Assembly: GCA_009746045.1 (NCBI GenBank)
Contig: RPFO01000296.1
Location: forward strand, 1,168,739-1,222,996
Direction of reading: 5' to 3'
Source of the DNA: Mesostigma viride
Taxonomy: Eukaryota; Streptophyta; Mesostigmatophyceae; Mesostigmatales; Mesostigmataceae
DNA length: 54,258 nucleotides
Below, piece after piece: positions 1-14,511 of the stretch. The number at the start of each line of letters is the position of its first letter. Position 1 is the stretch's first letter. A model generated the notes under the pieces. The model saw nothing but the letters and a program-made list of their open reading frames with translations, was not told the origin of the DNA and did no database searches. Made by a program: the position numbers and the translations under genes.

Positions 1-125
1 TAGTATTGGCAATAGGACTGCTACTATACTGCTACTACGACGACGATGACGACGACGATGATGATGACGACGACTGCTGCTGCTGCTACTGCTGCTGCTA
101 CTACTATAACTGCTACTCTTACTGA
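1..125. repeat. trinucleotide low-complexity tract
   Basis: The first 125 bases are an imperfect mix of GAC, GAT and CTG/CTA triplets. The stretch from here to the satellite at 808 holds only short open frames with no recognisable protein features. A 26-nt unit containing GGATTGTGTCGCGTGTGATAAG appears twice just before the satellite (about 742-795), with a diverged copy at about 211-235. Confidence 0.8.
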
Positions 126-807
126 CAAGAATGCCAATGATGTGAGGACTAGAAGAATGATGATCGTTGGGGGCAGATGAGTGAAGGGCACTGGGATGTG
201 TATAATGTGAGGATTGCGTCGCGTGCGATAAGACTTTTTGAGCTATCTGCTCATTTTATAGTTATGTTGCGGCGGGCTCAAAGGGGGCCGATCTGCCGCC
301 TGTAGCGTAGCTCTACCGTACATCACCGACACCATGTAAGGTGCTTGTTGTTGCTTAGGACTAGAGAGAAGGGGACCGGTGGTGCGCCGGTACTAGTGCC
401 TACTGGCAACCGTGCCCGCCCTTGATTGAGGGGGGCGCGGCGCCTTGAGACATGTGCTTTGTTTTCCATTTTCACACCGTACTTAGAGTGGTGTGGTGAA
501 CGTAGGGAGGCCTTTTTGCAGCTCCCACCCACCCACCCACCCTCGCTGATGTTGGGGGACAAGATTGGACCAAGGGGGCATGTGCTGGGCCCCAGCATGG
601 TGAACTGGCCTAACTTGACAATGACTTGTACAATTATTTTGAGGGTGTGGCTAGGCTCAACTGTTAACGCCTGCACACACTTATTGTAATAAACTTGTTT
701 CACAGGTAGGAAGGCACTCCAATGGACCTTAGCTTCAGCACCTAGGATTGTGTCGCGTGTGATAAGACGTAGGATTGTGTCGCGTGTGATAAGAGCTACA
801 CACAACA

Positions 808-1751
808 GTAGGTCAGATGATAAGACCTACAAACAACAGTAGGTCAGATGATAAGACCTACATACAACAGTAGGTCAGATGATAAGACCTACATACAACA
901 GTAGGTCAGATGATAAGACCTACATACAACAGTAGGTCAGATGATAAGACCTACATACAACAGTAGGTCAGATGATAAGACCTACACACAACAGTAGGTC
1001 AGATGATAAGACCTACATACAACAGTAGGTCAGACGATGAGACCTACATACAACAGTAGGTCAGATGATGAGACCTACATACAACAGTAGGTCAGATGAT
1101 AAGACCTACATACAACAGTAGGTCAGATGATAAGACCTACATACAACAGTAGGTCAGATGATAAGACCTACACACAACAGTAGGTCAGATGATAAGACCT
1201 ACATACAACAGTAGGTCAGATGATGAGACCTACATACAACAGTAGGTCAGATGATGAGACCTACATACAACAGTAGGTCAGATGATAAGACCTACATACA
1301 ACAGTAGGTCAGATGATAAGACCTACATACAACAGTAGGTCAGATGATAAGACCTACATACAACAGTAGGTCAGATGATAAGACCTACATACAACAGTAG
1401 GTCAGATGATAAGACCTACATACAACAGTAGGTCAGATGATGAGACCTACATACAACAGTAGGTCAGATGATGAGACCTACATACAACAGTAGGTCAGAT
1501 GATAAGACCTACATACAACAGTAGGTCAGATGATAAGACCTACATACAACAGTAGGTCAGATGATAAGACCTACATACAACAGTAGGTCAGATGATAAGA
1601 CCTACATACAACAGTAGGTCAGATGATAAGACCTACATACAACAGTAGGTCAGATGATAAGACCTACATACAACAGTAGGTCAGATGATAAGACCTACAT
1701 ACAACAGTAGGTCAGATGATAAGACCTACATACAACAGTAGGTCAGATGCC
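808..1751. repeat. 31-bp satellite array, 30 units, each with a small hairpin
   Basis: Thirty units of exactly 31 bp run from 808 to 1737, followed by a partial unit. Each unit contains the inverted repeat GTAGGTC / GACCTAC around a 9-base centre (AGATGATAA), so each can fold into a 7-bp stem. Units differ at few positions: GATAAG versus GATGAG, and TACATAC versus TACACAC. The GATGAG variants occur in adjacent pairs near 1031/1062, 1217/1248 and 1434/1465, that is 6 and 7 units apart, which suggests higher-order amplification. There is no unique spacer sequence, so this is a satellite and not CRISPR. Confidence 0.95.
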
Positions 1752-1752
1752 C

Positions 1753-4465
1753 ACTGCACACCGTCCAGCATTCCTTGAAGGCCCACACGGAATACGTTCA
1801 TGCAATGTAAGCCCAGCCTTCCCATGGTGTCAGTGTCCATTACTCATTCCCAGGGGTGCTGTCTGCGGCGGGGGGACTTTGCTCGTTTCAGCTGCCTTTC
1901 ACGTGTTCCCGTGGTACCACTGCTCATTACCTATTGCCAGTGGCGATGTCCGCGGTGGGGTTCAGCTGCCCTTTACCTATTTGCATCATGACAGTGCCCT
2001 GGACACCACAATATGCATGCACATCATCATAATCATACAATCATCCATGCTTACTGCACAAAAGTGCCTCCAGATGTAGCTGACGCTGTTCATTGGCATT
2101 GGCCGCCGGCGTGCGCATGAAGTGTGGCGGTTTGTTGTAGCATACTGACCAGGCTCGAGCCTATTGAGCACTTGGAAGTTTGGCAAAAGGATATAAATAG
2201 GTGAAAAGATATGAGCAAAAGATTAGCTACCCGTTGTCATTGTGAAGCTAGGTTTGTTACGTTCGTCTTCCTACCATTGAGCTAACACCAGTCTACCGTG
2301 CATGGTATGTTGCTCATGTTGGGATTAACAGGTGATGTCACTGAGCTGGGCCCTAAACTGCTTGCCAAACTGCTGGCCTCCAAGTAACACTGAGCTGCTG
2401 GGCTGACTTGAGGGCACCGTGCGCGAGTACACATCCGCCTTCACTAGATGAAATTATGCAACTATTAAAGCTGGATAAGCAGCGCAGGTGCGGTCCTCAT
2501 GCCCTGTACATAGTTGCTTTCGCCATAGCGAGATGGGGGGTCGACCAATATACCATTACATACCAATGCCTTCCTGCATTGTATGAGATAGGTAGGGTTC
2601 CCCAGTTGCATATACCTGCCATACGGTACATATGCATGGTACGAGATAGGTAGGTTTCCCCAGGACTACTGGTCATCGATAGCAGGGATTCATTGGGCTC
2701 ATGCTCTGTGTCCCAATAGCACTTTTTTTTTCTCATGTGGTTTCTCATGTGGCTTAATGCGTTTTATACCCCTGGGCCAGAAGCGAATGGTTTGTGGAGT
2801 AGATGAATCCCGGGCATAGGCATTGCAGTGGTAACTAAAATTGGCGTGCATCCAACCCGGGCAATAGGCATTAATTAATTAATTAATTAATTAAAATCAT
2901 AGCTCCGTTGGGAGCATATGTAACACATAGCCCTGAGAAAGGGGCATCTATGGGTTTGTAATACAATCAGGGCGACAACCTGCAGGTGGAGGATGTACAA
3001 CTATCACCTGCTCTGGGTGCACAAGGTGCATGCACCTGCACCGCCATGATGGTTCATGCCTCCTTTCATGCATTGGCATATTGCAGTGGTAACTAAAAAT
3101 TGGTGTGCATCCGAAAAGGCATGTCACCAAGGCGAACTGTCCATGTGTAGAACCCAAACTTTTGGTCGGAAGAGCAATTTTAATTAATGGATTACACTTT
3201 GACTGCATGAAGTGAGCAGAAGTCCTCAGTCGAATGGAAACGCTGAAACGGAATGGCCAATGGATGACTATCTAGCTTCTAGCTGCAGGATTGCGGCCGG
3301 GCTGAATTTGATCGATTATGCATGTTTGCGGAAATTTGTCGATCACGTGCGCGTTGCCCCTACCGACTAGGGGTTGGTGTCCTTTTTAATGATAGTTAAT
3401 TCTGGCTTATTCTAACATGATCCGACTGGCAACATATGTGATATAAAGAAATTAATTAATAAGCACGTGACTGCATCACGTGCATGGTTTCCAATGCAGA
3501 GAAAAGAGACCTTCAACCCCTATACACAACGAGGAGGGAGGGCGCCCTAGCTTCTCTCACTGCCACAAGTGGGCATGCAGGCCATAGAGCGCTCTCTCCG
3601 CAGGGCGGACCATAGGATGGAAGGAATGGATCGAAGCCCTTTCAAATGACAAGACTTGTCAAATGCCAACCTAGCTATCGAGGTTAGGGCCCCATGACCC
3701 GAGTCGCCGTTGTCCATCAACCTGAACTAATTTGGCAACAATATTCCGGTATAAGAGACTGGCTCAGCTAGCACGAACACTTCTCATAAACAACTGCCAA
3801 AAAAAGCCCAAACGCGATGATCCAGCCAAGTTCCAAAAAAAACTGTGCACTTGATGCCAAACTAGCTATCTAGTTCCAGAAGTTAGGGACCCATGACCCG
3901 AGTCGCTGTTGTCCATCAACCTGAATTAACATTTGGCAACAATACTCCAGTAAAAGACTGGCTAGCGCGAACACTTCTCATCAACAACTGCCAAAAGAAG
4001 CCCACATGCGATCTCCAGCCAAGTTCCGAAAAAAAAAATGTACACGGCTGACAGTAGCCAATAGCACGAAACTAACAACTCCGCCCAGACTTGATAGATC
4101 CTGCTTCTCCGACCCCATGGCGGTCCGGTCATCAGATGGCAAACCACTGCATGAAACAAAGTCACATGTCGCAAAGCCGTTAGCTGGTAACAAAGCGCAC
4201 TTGGGCATCCGCACCACACGGCTGCGGGGAATCTCAGGCACACGAGGTTGAGTACAAAAGTGTGATGAAGTGCTCACTGCCTACAGGTATGCATGTGCAT
4301 GAGCAGGGCATGCAGCTATAGCCCATCGACGATGCCAAGAAAGGGAACGTTACTGGCTGGTTCATCTCGGGAGCTTTGTAGTTGTGGTTACATCGGGCCC
4401 ATCGAACAAATACCCACACCAAGGATGCTTCAAGCGTCCCAAGGCGACCTGAGTCTCGCCGTCTA
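1753..4465. other. intergenic DNA; contains a ~190-bp tandem duplication at 3655-4040
   Basis: No convincing gene is visible. Around 3655-3847 and 3853-4040 a segment of about 190 bp is present twice in direct orientation. Both copies carry a CCCATGACCCGAGTCGC core, followed by GTTGTCCATCAACCTGAA. A third feature is a repeat at about 2870-2990, an AATTAATT-rich stretch followed by CTCCGTTGGGAGCATATG, which recurs in diverged form at about 11650-11790, 13070-13140 and 13440-13540. These look like old dispersed nuclear repeats. Confidence 0.6.
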
Positions 4466-4468
4466 TAC

Positions 4469-4800
4469 CACTATACTTTTCGTCCGAGGGTAGTAAAAAT
4501 GATCCGAGGCGTAAATTACGAGGTGGTAACTTACGGCACAGACTACTCTTACCGTTTGTATAAGAGTTCGGATCTTTCTCGTAAGCTACGAGTTAGATCC
4601 GAGGTAAGATCCGACGTCGTAATTTACGAGGTAGTAATTTACGAGGTAGTAATTTACGAGGTAGTAATGTACGAGGTAGTAATGTACGAGGTAGTAATGT
4701 ACGAGGTAGTAATTTACGAGGTAGTAAGGTACGAGGTAGTAATTTGCGAGGTAGTAATTTACGAGTTGGTAATTTACGATCCCGGTACTCGGTCCCGTAG
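4469..4800. repeat. 56-bp dispersed repeat followed by a 15-bp tandem array
   Basis: Positions 4469-4524 match 16074-16129 in inverted orientation over 56 bp. Immediately after, from about 4615 to 4780, the 15-mer GTAATTTACGAGGTA is repeated about eleven times with small changes. The array is open in one frame and would encode YEVVI repeats, but nothing suggests a real protein. The inverted partner 11.6 kb away is flanked by a related but non-tandem sequence, so the 56-bp block may be an end of a dispersed element. Confidence 0.75.
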
Positions 4801-7190
<2,390 letters not shown>

Positions 7191-8199
7191 GAGAAGTGCG
7201 GGTGGGGGTGGGAGAGGTGGGATGGAAGATTCACTACGTTAGCAGGCGACTAAACTGCTACAATGACACAAAACCACGGAGCTAGGCCCTTCACTCCATC
7301 AGATCAGAGTGAAAACCAATGTTGAAACTGGGACAAATGCCATTAGAATGTTACTATGACCGTGGCTAGTAAACGTGAATTGACACCCAGGTTGTGACTT
7401 CAACGATTGGAGGCAACCTTGCCAAGTCTCCCAAATGCAGTCGGCTAGACAAGCTTCACAAAAAACGCAGCAAACATGTTAACGTTGCTAATATTCCAAC
7501 GACGCGCATCCGCAGTCCGGCTGCCAATGAAGTCTTCTTGGTCGCCAGCTGTGCACAGAGGAGTAACCGGTAGAGACGCCAATTTGCGAACAACTCATTA
7601 CAATTACAAAGCGCAGGAAGCAGATGGCTATGCATCAACAATTACTTCCGCTCGCCCTCGTATTTAGCCAGGTCTATCTGCCCAAACTGGGTAAATGTTT
7701 TGCGATCGGTGAAATTGGCCCTCTAGTGACTTACTTTCCCAGAAAGTGTCCATTCACACGACAACCGACTCACGCTCACACGTCGTGAGGAGTTGCCGAT
7801 AGGATAAAGAAGCCGAACGATGAATTGCTGTACATAAATGCCACGCTAACGGCGTCGTGAACTGACTTCTTGCAATCACGATTAAAGTGCCCGGCCCAAC
7901 AACAAATTGGCGACACACGACCCCGCAACTGGAAAAGAATTCTGGCCACATTGATATACATCGGTTTGATAAAGTAAAACCTCGCATTCGGTTCTGGCTA
8001 GCCTCAAACGCATGCGCCTTGAAACCTTTATCCTCCTGGCGGCCACAGTTTCTCGGTTCTCTTGTTCCGTTGGTCGTGCCGCTAGCGTGCCAGCCGCTCC
8101 AGTCCCTAAAATTCAAATTCGTGTTGTTCGAGAAAACGTTGTCGGGTCGGCGACGGCACGATGCCGGGCCGGGCTGCATGGGCCATGGAGGGTGGTGGT

Positions 8200-8645
8200 A
8201 CACAAATACCGTACAAGTGATACACAAATACGCTACAAGTGATACACAAATACCGCCAGTATAACAGCGGGTCGCTGCGTACCTGCCGTGGGAAGGAGGA
8301 CAAGTGATACACAAATACGCTACAAGTGATACACAAATACCGTACAAGTGATACACAATTGCAGGCAGGACAACAGCGGGTCGCTGCGTACCTGCCGTGG
8401 GAAGGAGGACAAGTGATACACAAATACGCTACAAGTGATACACAAATACCGTACAAGTGATACACAATTGCAGCCAGGACAACAGCGGGTCGCTGCGTAC
8501 CTGCCGTGGGAAGGAGGACAAGTGATACACAAATACCGTACAAGTGATACACAAATACCGTACAAGTGATACACAATTGCAGCCAGGACAACAGCGGGTC
8601 GCTGCGTACCTGCCGCGGGAATGAGGAGGGGGGTGGTACACAAAT
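8200..8645. repeat. 109-bp tandem repeat (about 4 units) with nested ~20-bp repeats
   Basis: The block CAGCGGGTCGCTGCGTACC starts at 8265, 8374, 8483 and 8592, an exact 109-bp period. Each unit also contains two or three copies of a shorter unit, GTACAAGTGATACACAAATACC. Long open frames on the minus strand here are by-products of the repeat. Confidence 0.92.
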
Positions 8646-9418
8646 ATCCGACCTATATATTAGCAATAGCCGCCGCCTATCAAACAGGTCCTATTCATCA
8701 CGAGCGTCAACGCCCCGTCATCGCCCCGTCATCGCCCGGCCGAGGGCCTTAACCTGTTAACTCTTTATTCGGAGTGATAGTCAACGACCTATACTACCAA
8801 CAGTGTTTTTTTTAGTGGCGATACACCGCCAAATGTGGCGGTGTGGCACTTTTTTTGGCAAAATGTGGCGGTGCCACCCACTTGGACAGGGCACCCAAGA
8901 AGCCACAATTTGGCCGTGCTGTTCTACTTTGTAGTTTCGTTTCGCCACAGGGTGGCCGTGCCTGAAGTTCACTCTAGTACAGGCTACGCCACAATTGGCG
9001 GTGTCAGCCGGTCTTCCGGCCGGCGTTCCGCCACAAGCCTCCCTAGTACTAGAACTACTATGAGTATTACTATGACTGACTGACTTACTGACTGCATAGT
9101 GCATGTACGTAGAGCCCGGCCAAGTGCCAAGTGGCAAGTGGCCCGCTGCCAGAGACCAGAGTGCACTGTGCAGACTGCAGCTTGTGTGCATTTTCTGGCT
9201 TCAGCTGGCTGGCGGCCTGGCGGCTGGCGCCTCAGTTCCAGTCACTCGCCAGCCATACAGTACTGTACTGCATTGCATTGACTATGTGTTTCGACTTTCG
9301 GCACTTCAGTAATCGTTTTGTTAAGCAGTGGCTGTAGTGGTAATCGTTGTTGTTAATTTACCAAGTACGCCCGGCGCCGATGCCTGAGACGGAGACGCTC
9401 GCCCGCCTTGTGTACAGG

Positions 9419-9494
9419 CATTCACGCCTTAAGTTGGGTTCGAGGTTTTTGGTCAACCCAACTTCAGGCGTGAACCCAACTTAAGGCGTGAATG
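9419..9494. repeat. perfect 23-bp inverted repeat (fold-back)
   Basis: The arms 9419-9441 and 9472-9494 are exact reverse complements over 23 bp (CATTCACGCCTTAAGTTGGG...). The 30-bp centre contains a third, slightly changed copy (CCAACTTCAGGCGTG). This is a small fold-back structure with no coding content. Confidence 0.9.
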
Positions 9495-9817
9495 ATTCTA
9501 ATAAATTCTACTAGTTTGAACTTAAGATAATTAAACATACTGTTCTGAACTACTTTGAACTTGGAATGCCAGTACGGCGCCGCGCCGCGCTGACCCCGCT
9601 GCCGGTAGGGTCATTTGCTGCACCAAAAAGCCAGCCCGCCACACGTGGCCGTGCCAAGCCCAATTTTAATTGGCTTAAAGCCACACATTGGCCGAGTAAA
9701 CTGAAGTTTTCATAGTTCGAAACGCCACAAGTGGCCTAGCGCCACTAGTAACGAAAACCTTAAAAAAAACACTGACTACCAATAGCTGCCGCATATCAAA
9801 CATGGGCTTATCATCAC

Positions 9818-9871
9818 GCCCGTCGAGGGCGATGACGGTGACGGTCGTCACCGTCATCGCCCTCGACGGGC
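9818..9871. repeat. 54-bp near-perfect palindrome (25-bp arms, 4-bp centre)
   Basis: The arms 9818-9842 and 9847-9871 are exact reverse complements around GGTC. The left arm begins GCCCGTCGAGGGCGATGACG. A decayed copy with a shorter stem lies near 10118-10160 in the neighbouring repeat unit. Confidence 0.92.
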
Positions 9872-10345
9872 CAACATCTAAACTCTTCTCTTAATCAACA
9901 ATCTATATTACCAATAGCCGCCGCCTATCAAACAGATCCTATTCATCACGCGCGTCAACGCCCCGTCATCGCCCCGTCATCGCCCCGTGATCGCCATGCC
10001 GAGCCAGCCGAGGGCCAACCTCTTAACTCTTTACATTTGTATTCGGAGTAGTAGTCAACGACCTATATTACCAATAGCCGCCGCATATCAAAAAGGTCGT
10101 ATTCATGACGCCCGTCGAGGGCGATGACGGTGACGCCGTCACCGTCATCGCCCACGGGCCAACATCTAAACTCTTCTCTTAATCAACAATCTATATTACC
10201 AATAGCCGCCGCCTGTCAAACAGATCCTATTCATCACGCGCGTCAACGCCCCGTCATCGCCCCGTCATCGCCCCGTCATCGCTCCGTGATCGCCATGCCG
10301 ACTGCCGAGGGCCAACCTCTTAACTCTTTATTCGGAGTAATAGTT

Positions 10346-12027
10346 AACTGCCGGCATTGCCATACAAGAAGAAGCTCTCGATCCTAGGTATAGACTACCT
10401 CGGGTATCATCATCGTAATTGCTAGCATCGAGATCATTCATACCTACCGACGATGGCCAGCTGCAAAAGAAAAATGTCGACCAACAGACAGGACCTATCG
10501 CCGGGAACCCTCAAGGCAATAAGGGCGAGACAGGCTTTCACCGTTAAGTAAAGTTGTCCACATCGTGCTAAGGAATTTGTGCTAATCTATGAGTACCTAT
10601 ATGGACACTTTGTCGCATTTTTTACATGGCAAATAAGCGATGTATGTGTCATGTAGGCTGCCATTGGTGCATGCATGCATGGGCCAGCAATGATGGTCAG
10701 AGGTACATTGTGCCTATGAGATAACCATCGATTTGTTGATCAGCAAGTGATTCATTACGTGAGACAACAATATCAAAGAGACAACCAGCGCAGGCCAGAA
10801 ATCGGGAGAATCCGGACCATGGTAGCTCGAGCCTGCCGTTATCTTTTCCGCGTTTTCGAGTCGTTCAGGATGATGAAGATGAATGGTGATGGAAATGTGT
10901 ATCCTTGTGCATTGAAATTATGGCTGGCTTACGTGTGGAGCGACTAGATGACCTAGACGGTGGGGCCGGAAACAATATGTTTGGGGGCTAAGCTTCTTAC
11001 ATTGGTCACATGGCCCGCCATAATTGTTTTCTTATGTGTTTAAGGTTAGGGCTCTGTTCATGACTGAACGTCATGAACGCGCTCTATTCATGACATTGAT
11101 TAATTGATTTTAATTAGTCTCATGTCCATGTTGGGGGACCGGGATCTCTGAATTCCCCAAAGAAGATATAGTGGAAGTCCCCCAAGACGTCAATATCCGT
11201 CAAGACGTCAATAACTACATGTATGTCCACAGCTCAGCTAGTAGTCTAAAATATGGGCCTCGAGCTAATCTTGCACGCAAGCAATGCCTATCATCAAGGA
11301 TGAATTAATGCCTATCAACAAGGAGACAATCATGCTTGTTAAATTTCCTAGGACCCACAACTGGGGGGTCGTAGTCTTTGACAATGTCCGCCTGGGCAAC
11401 GCTACTAATCCTACATATCCGAGGTCCCATGTATGAATAAGAGGGGTTGAGCGGATGACGCCAACAGTGTCTGTGCTCTGCATGTCAGCTAAAATCATAT
11501 CGCGGAGACAAACATATGGCGGTATGTCCAATGTTGGCCACTGCGTCGCCTAACAGGTTGTTACATGGTCGGCAAGGGCCTGACCATGTAAGAAGATATC
11601 TCCCTGGCTGGCCAGTCCACAAGGAACCAGCAGGGACCTCATCTGAATCAACCTGATTTATTAACTAACTACTTAATTCATTTATTAAACTCATGCCCCC
11701 ATTAGGGAGTCAAGGAGCATTAGTTAACCCCGATTCATTCATTAATTAATTATTTAAACACGTGCTCCCGTTGGGGAGTCACGGAGCACCGAAGTGCTTT
11801 TAATGCCTGTGTGTGCACAACAGGAGAAAGGGCAGAGACCCCCACTCTCCTTCATGCCTAAGGCATGCCACAGCTGCATTCGGGAACGCTAGCTAAACGG
11901 ACACGCTAACGATCCGGCAATCTGTGGGTGCAATAAGACTCATGTGAGCATGGCATAACACTAGGAGCGTGGGCAAGTAATCTCATCATAGCCAGGGCGT
12001 AGCATGGCTGTACTAGGACTATACCCC
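10346..12027. other. intergenic DNA, no gene seen
   Basis: Only short open frames without sequence character are present. A diverged copy of the AATTAATT / CCGTTGGGGAGTC dispersed repeat lies at about 11650-11790. Nothing else is recognisable. Confidence 0.5.
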
Positions 12028-12736
12028 GATGGATGGATGGATGGATGGATGGATGGATGGATGGATGGATGGATGGATGGATGGATGGATGGATGGATGG
12101 ATGGATGGATGGATGGATGGATGGATGGATGGATGGATGGATGGATGGATGGATGGATGGATGGATGGATGGATGGATGGATGGATGGATGGATGGATGG
12201 ATGGATGGATGGATGGATGGATGGATGGATGGATGGATGGATGGATGGATGGATGGATGGATGGATGGATGGATGGATGGATGGATGGATGGATGGATGG
12301 ATGGATGGATGGATGGATGGATGGATGGATGGATGGATGGATGGATGGATGGATGGATGGATGGATGGATGGATGGATGGATGGATGGATGGATGGATGG
12401 ATGGATGGATGGATGGATGGATGGATGGATGGATGGATGGATGGATGGATGGATGGATGGATGGATGGATGGATGGATGGATGGATGGATGGATGGATGG
12501 ATGGATGGATGGATGGATGGATGGATGGATGGATGGATGGATGGATGGATGGATGGATGGATGGATGGATGGATGGATGGATGGATGGATGGATGGATGG
12601 ATGGATGGATGGATGGATGGATGGATGGATGGATGGATGGATGGATGGATGGATGGATGGATGGATGGATGGATGGATGGATGGATGGATGGATGGATGG
12701 ATGGATGGATGGATGGATGGATGGATGGATGGATGG
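12028..12736. repeat. (GATG)n microsatellite, ~709 bp, about 177 units
   Basis: An apparently uninterrupted GATG tetranucleotide tract. All frames are open, giving long artefactual polypeptides (MDGW or IHPS repeats) on both strands; none is a gene. Length and purity suggest recent expansion or an approximate assembly length. Confidence 0.99.
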
Positions 12737-14511
12737 CTTGTCTTACATGATGCAGTGGAACTTTGGTGCTGGAGGGTTAATTGTGGCCCGGTCTGGTTTA
12801 GCTTCAGTGCTCTCATGGCGGCCTTCATTTGTAATTATTTGAATGCATGCCCATTGGGCCATGCATAGTGTATATTTTTTACGCATGCACGCCCATTATG
12901 TATCGCTGGGTCCATCCCATCAATGCTTGTTTATTGCCAGGTCTGGTGTAAGTAAGTTAGTACTTGCGTGTCATGCGCATGGGCATGTTTAGAGTACTAT
13001 GCTAATCTCTTTAGAAACATAATTACACGGAAGTTACAAATCTCATCTGCATCATGCCCCAAGACACTACATTAAAGAATCAAATAAAATTATAACATGC
13101 CTCCGTTGGGAGATCATGCAGCACATGCATATTCCTTGCTGAATGGGTAGAGGTGGGTCAAGCCGCAACATCGAAATAAGCTAACTCTAAGCTATCTAGT
13201 CTACAAAATCCTCACTACACTTCTCCCCAAAGCGCCCCTTCCGCTTTGGGGGAGGGGGCTTACCCACATGGGCTGGCGTGTGAGCCGGGACATTGGTCTT
13301 CCACCTCTTCTTGTTCTGCATAGGAACAGAGAGCGAAGAAATGCGGTGTGGGGACCCCTTCTCGTGGTAATGCGTTACATGTACTCCCCACCGGGCTTTG
13401 CTCTTCATGGGTTCATAAAGACAACAATTATTCAGTAAGAATTTAATAAATTAGGAACATATATCCGTTGGGAGTCACTGTTACACATATACCTGAAAAG
13501 GGGCATATGATTTTAAATACATTCTGAGCTACAACCTGCACGTGCATGGGTTTAGTTAACTGGCACCTATACTAGAGGCCTGACATGGGGTGGAGCTTCA
13601 GTGCTTCCCCGCCTTCTCCTTCTCCCACACTGGGTGCTCCGCGTCCTTCTTCTCCGGCCCTGCCCATGGGTGCACCGGCCCCGCCTCCTCCTTCTCCTCA
13701 CGGGACGATTCGCGCTCCACGCATGGCTGCAGCATCAGTTAGCACGGGCAAGACATAGCAGTAACCGCGCTATGGCTGTTCTAGCACCAGCCTAGCAGAC
13801 TGCCATGATCACTCAGCAAACCCACGACAGCTAAACCCTTGGCTGTCACAACCAGTCCATGCATCATTAAGTATGGGTACAGGGAAAGCTTCCCGCATAT
13901 CCATGGCCATATGGATGGCAGCAACACAACGACTTGCCCCCTAGCCCCCCGTGCACACACAAAAACGTGGGTCGTGGCTTCCACGCCCCATCCGCCATGC
14001 ATGCCAGCGCGTACCTTACTCGCATTCACACCGGGCTGCATCCCAGCGCCGTTGCTGTCCCCATGTGACACGTCGGCTGATTAAGCAGATACACAGCAGA
14101 GTCTGATGTAAACCGCTAAACCCCAAACCCATGCAGACCACAGTCAAGGACGCGTGCATGTCAAGCCATGCCAATTGTGAACCGTACAGCAATTTACTTT
14201 TCAAGCCTGAAGAGGTGGATAGCAGATACTAGCCTGGAAGAGGTTACAGGGGCACATGTCCATTAGCGAGCGGAACAACACAGCTTACACCCTACAAGCG
14301 TACCGCACAATGTCCTCCTGCAATTGTCTGCAGATCTCCCAATGCCGCAGACATCTCCACTGCTCTCATGGCGATTGCAAATGCTTCATGCCGCTGACAT
14401 CTCCACTGCTCTCATGGCGATTGCAAATGCTTGATGCCGCACCTCTGCTTACAGCAGAAAAGCTTCCTCCGGGCGAGGCACCTGACTGGAACCAACACCC
14501 ATTCCTTGGCT
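12737..14511. other. intergenic DNA; one possible exon at 13196-13408 (minus)
   Basis: A minus-strand frame of 70 codons (13196-13408) ends in a basic, proline-containing tail (KPPPPKRKGR) and looks more protein-like than its surroundings, but it has no family match that I recognise. A 48-bp direct duplication containing CTCTCATGGCGATTGC occurs at about 14346-14432. Copies of the CCGTTGGGAG dispersed repeat lie at about 13070-13140 and 13440-13540. Confidence 0.4.

Larger units (their letters stand above)
8660..10345. repeat. multi-copy repeat block around 'ACCAATAGCCGCCGC...' with fold-back segments
   Basis: A block of about 110-130 bp starting near ACCAATAGCCGCCGC and ending with TAACTCTTTA.TTCGGAGT recurs at about 8660-8780, 9775-9890, 9910-10045, 10068-10190 and 10195-10345. 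Each copy contains CGCCCCGTCATCGCC repeats or a GATGACGG palindrome. The 9000-9700 interval within it holds short inverted repeats listed separately. No gene is visible. Confidence 0.75.

Noticed and set aside
808-1751. CRISPR-like repeat array with palindromic repeats
   Set aside because: There are no unique spacers; whole 31-bp units repeat with few substitutions. The context is eukaryotic.
12004-12868. Long open frames (248-279 codons) on both strands
   Set aside because: They are translations of the GATG microsatellite in all frames.
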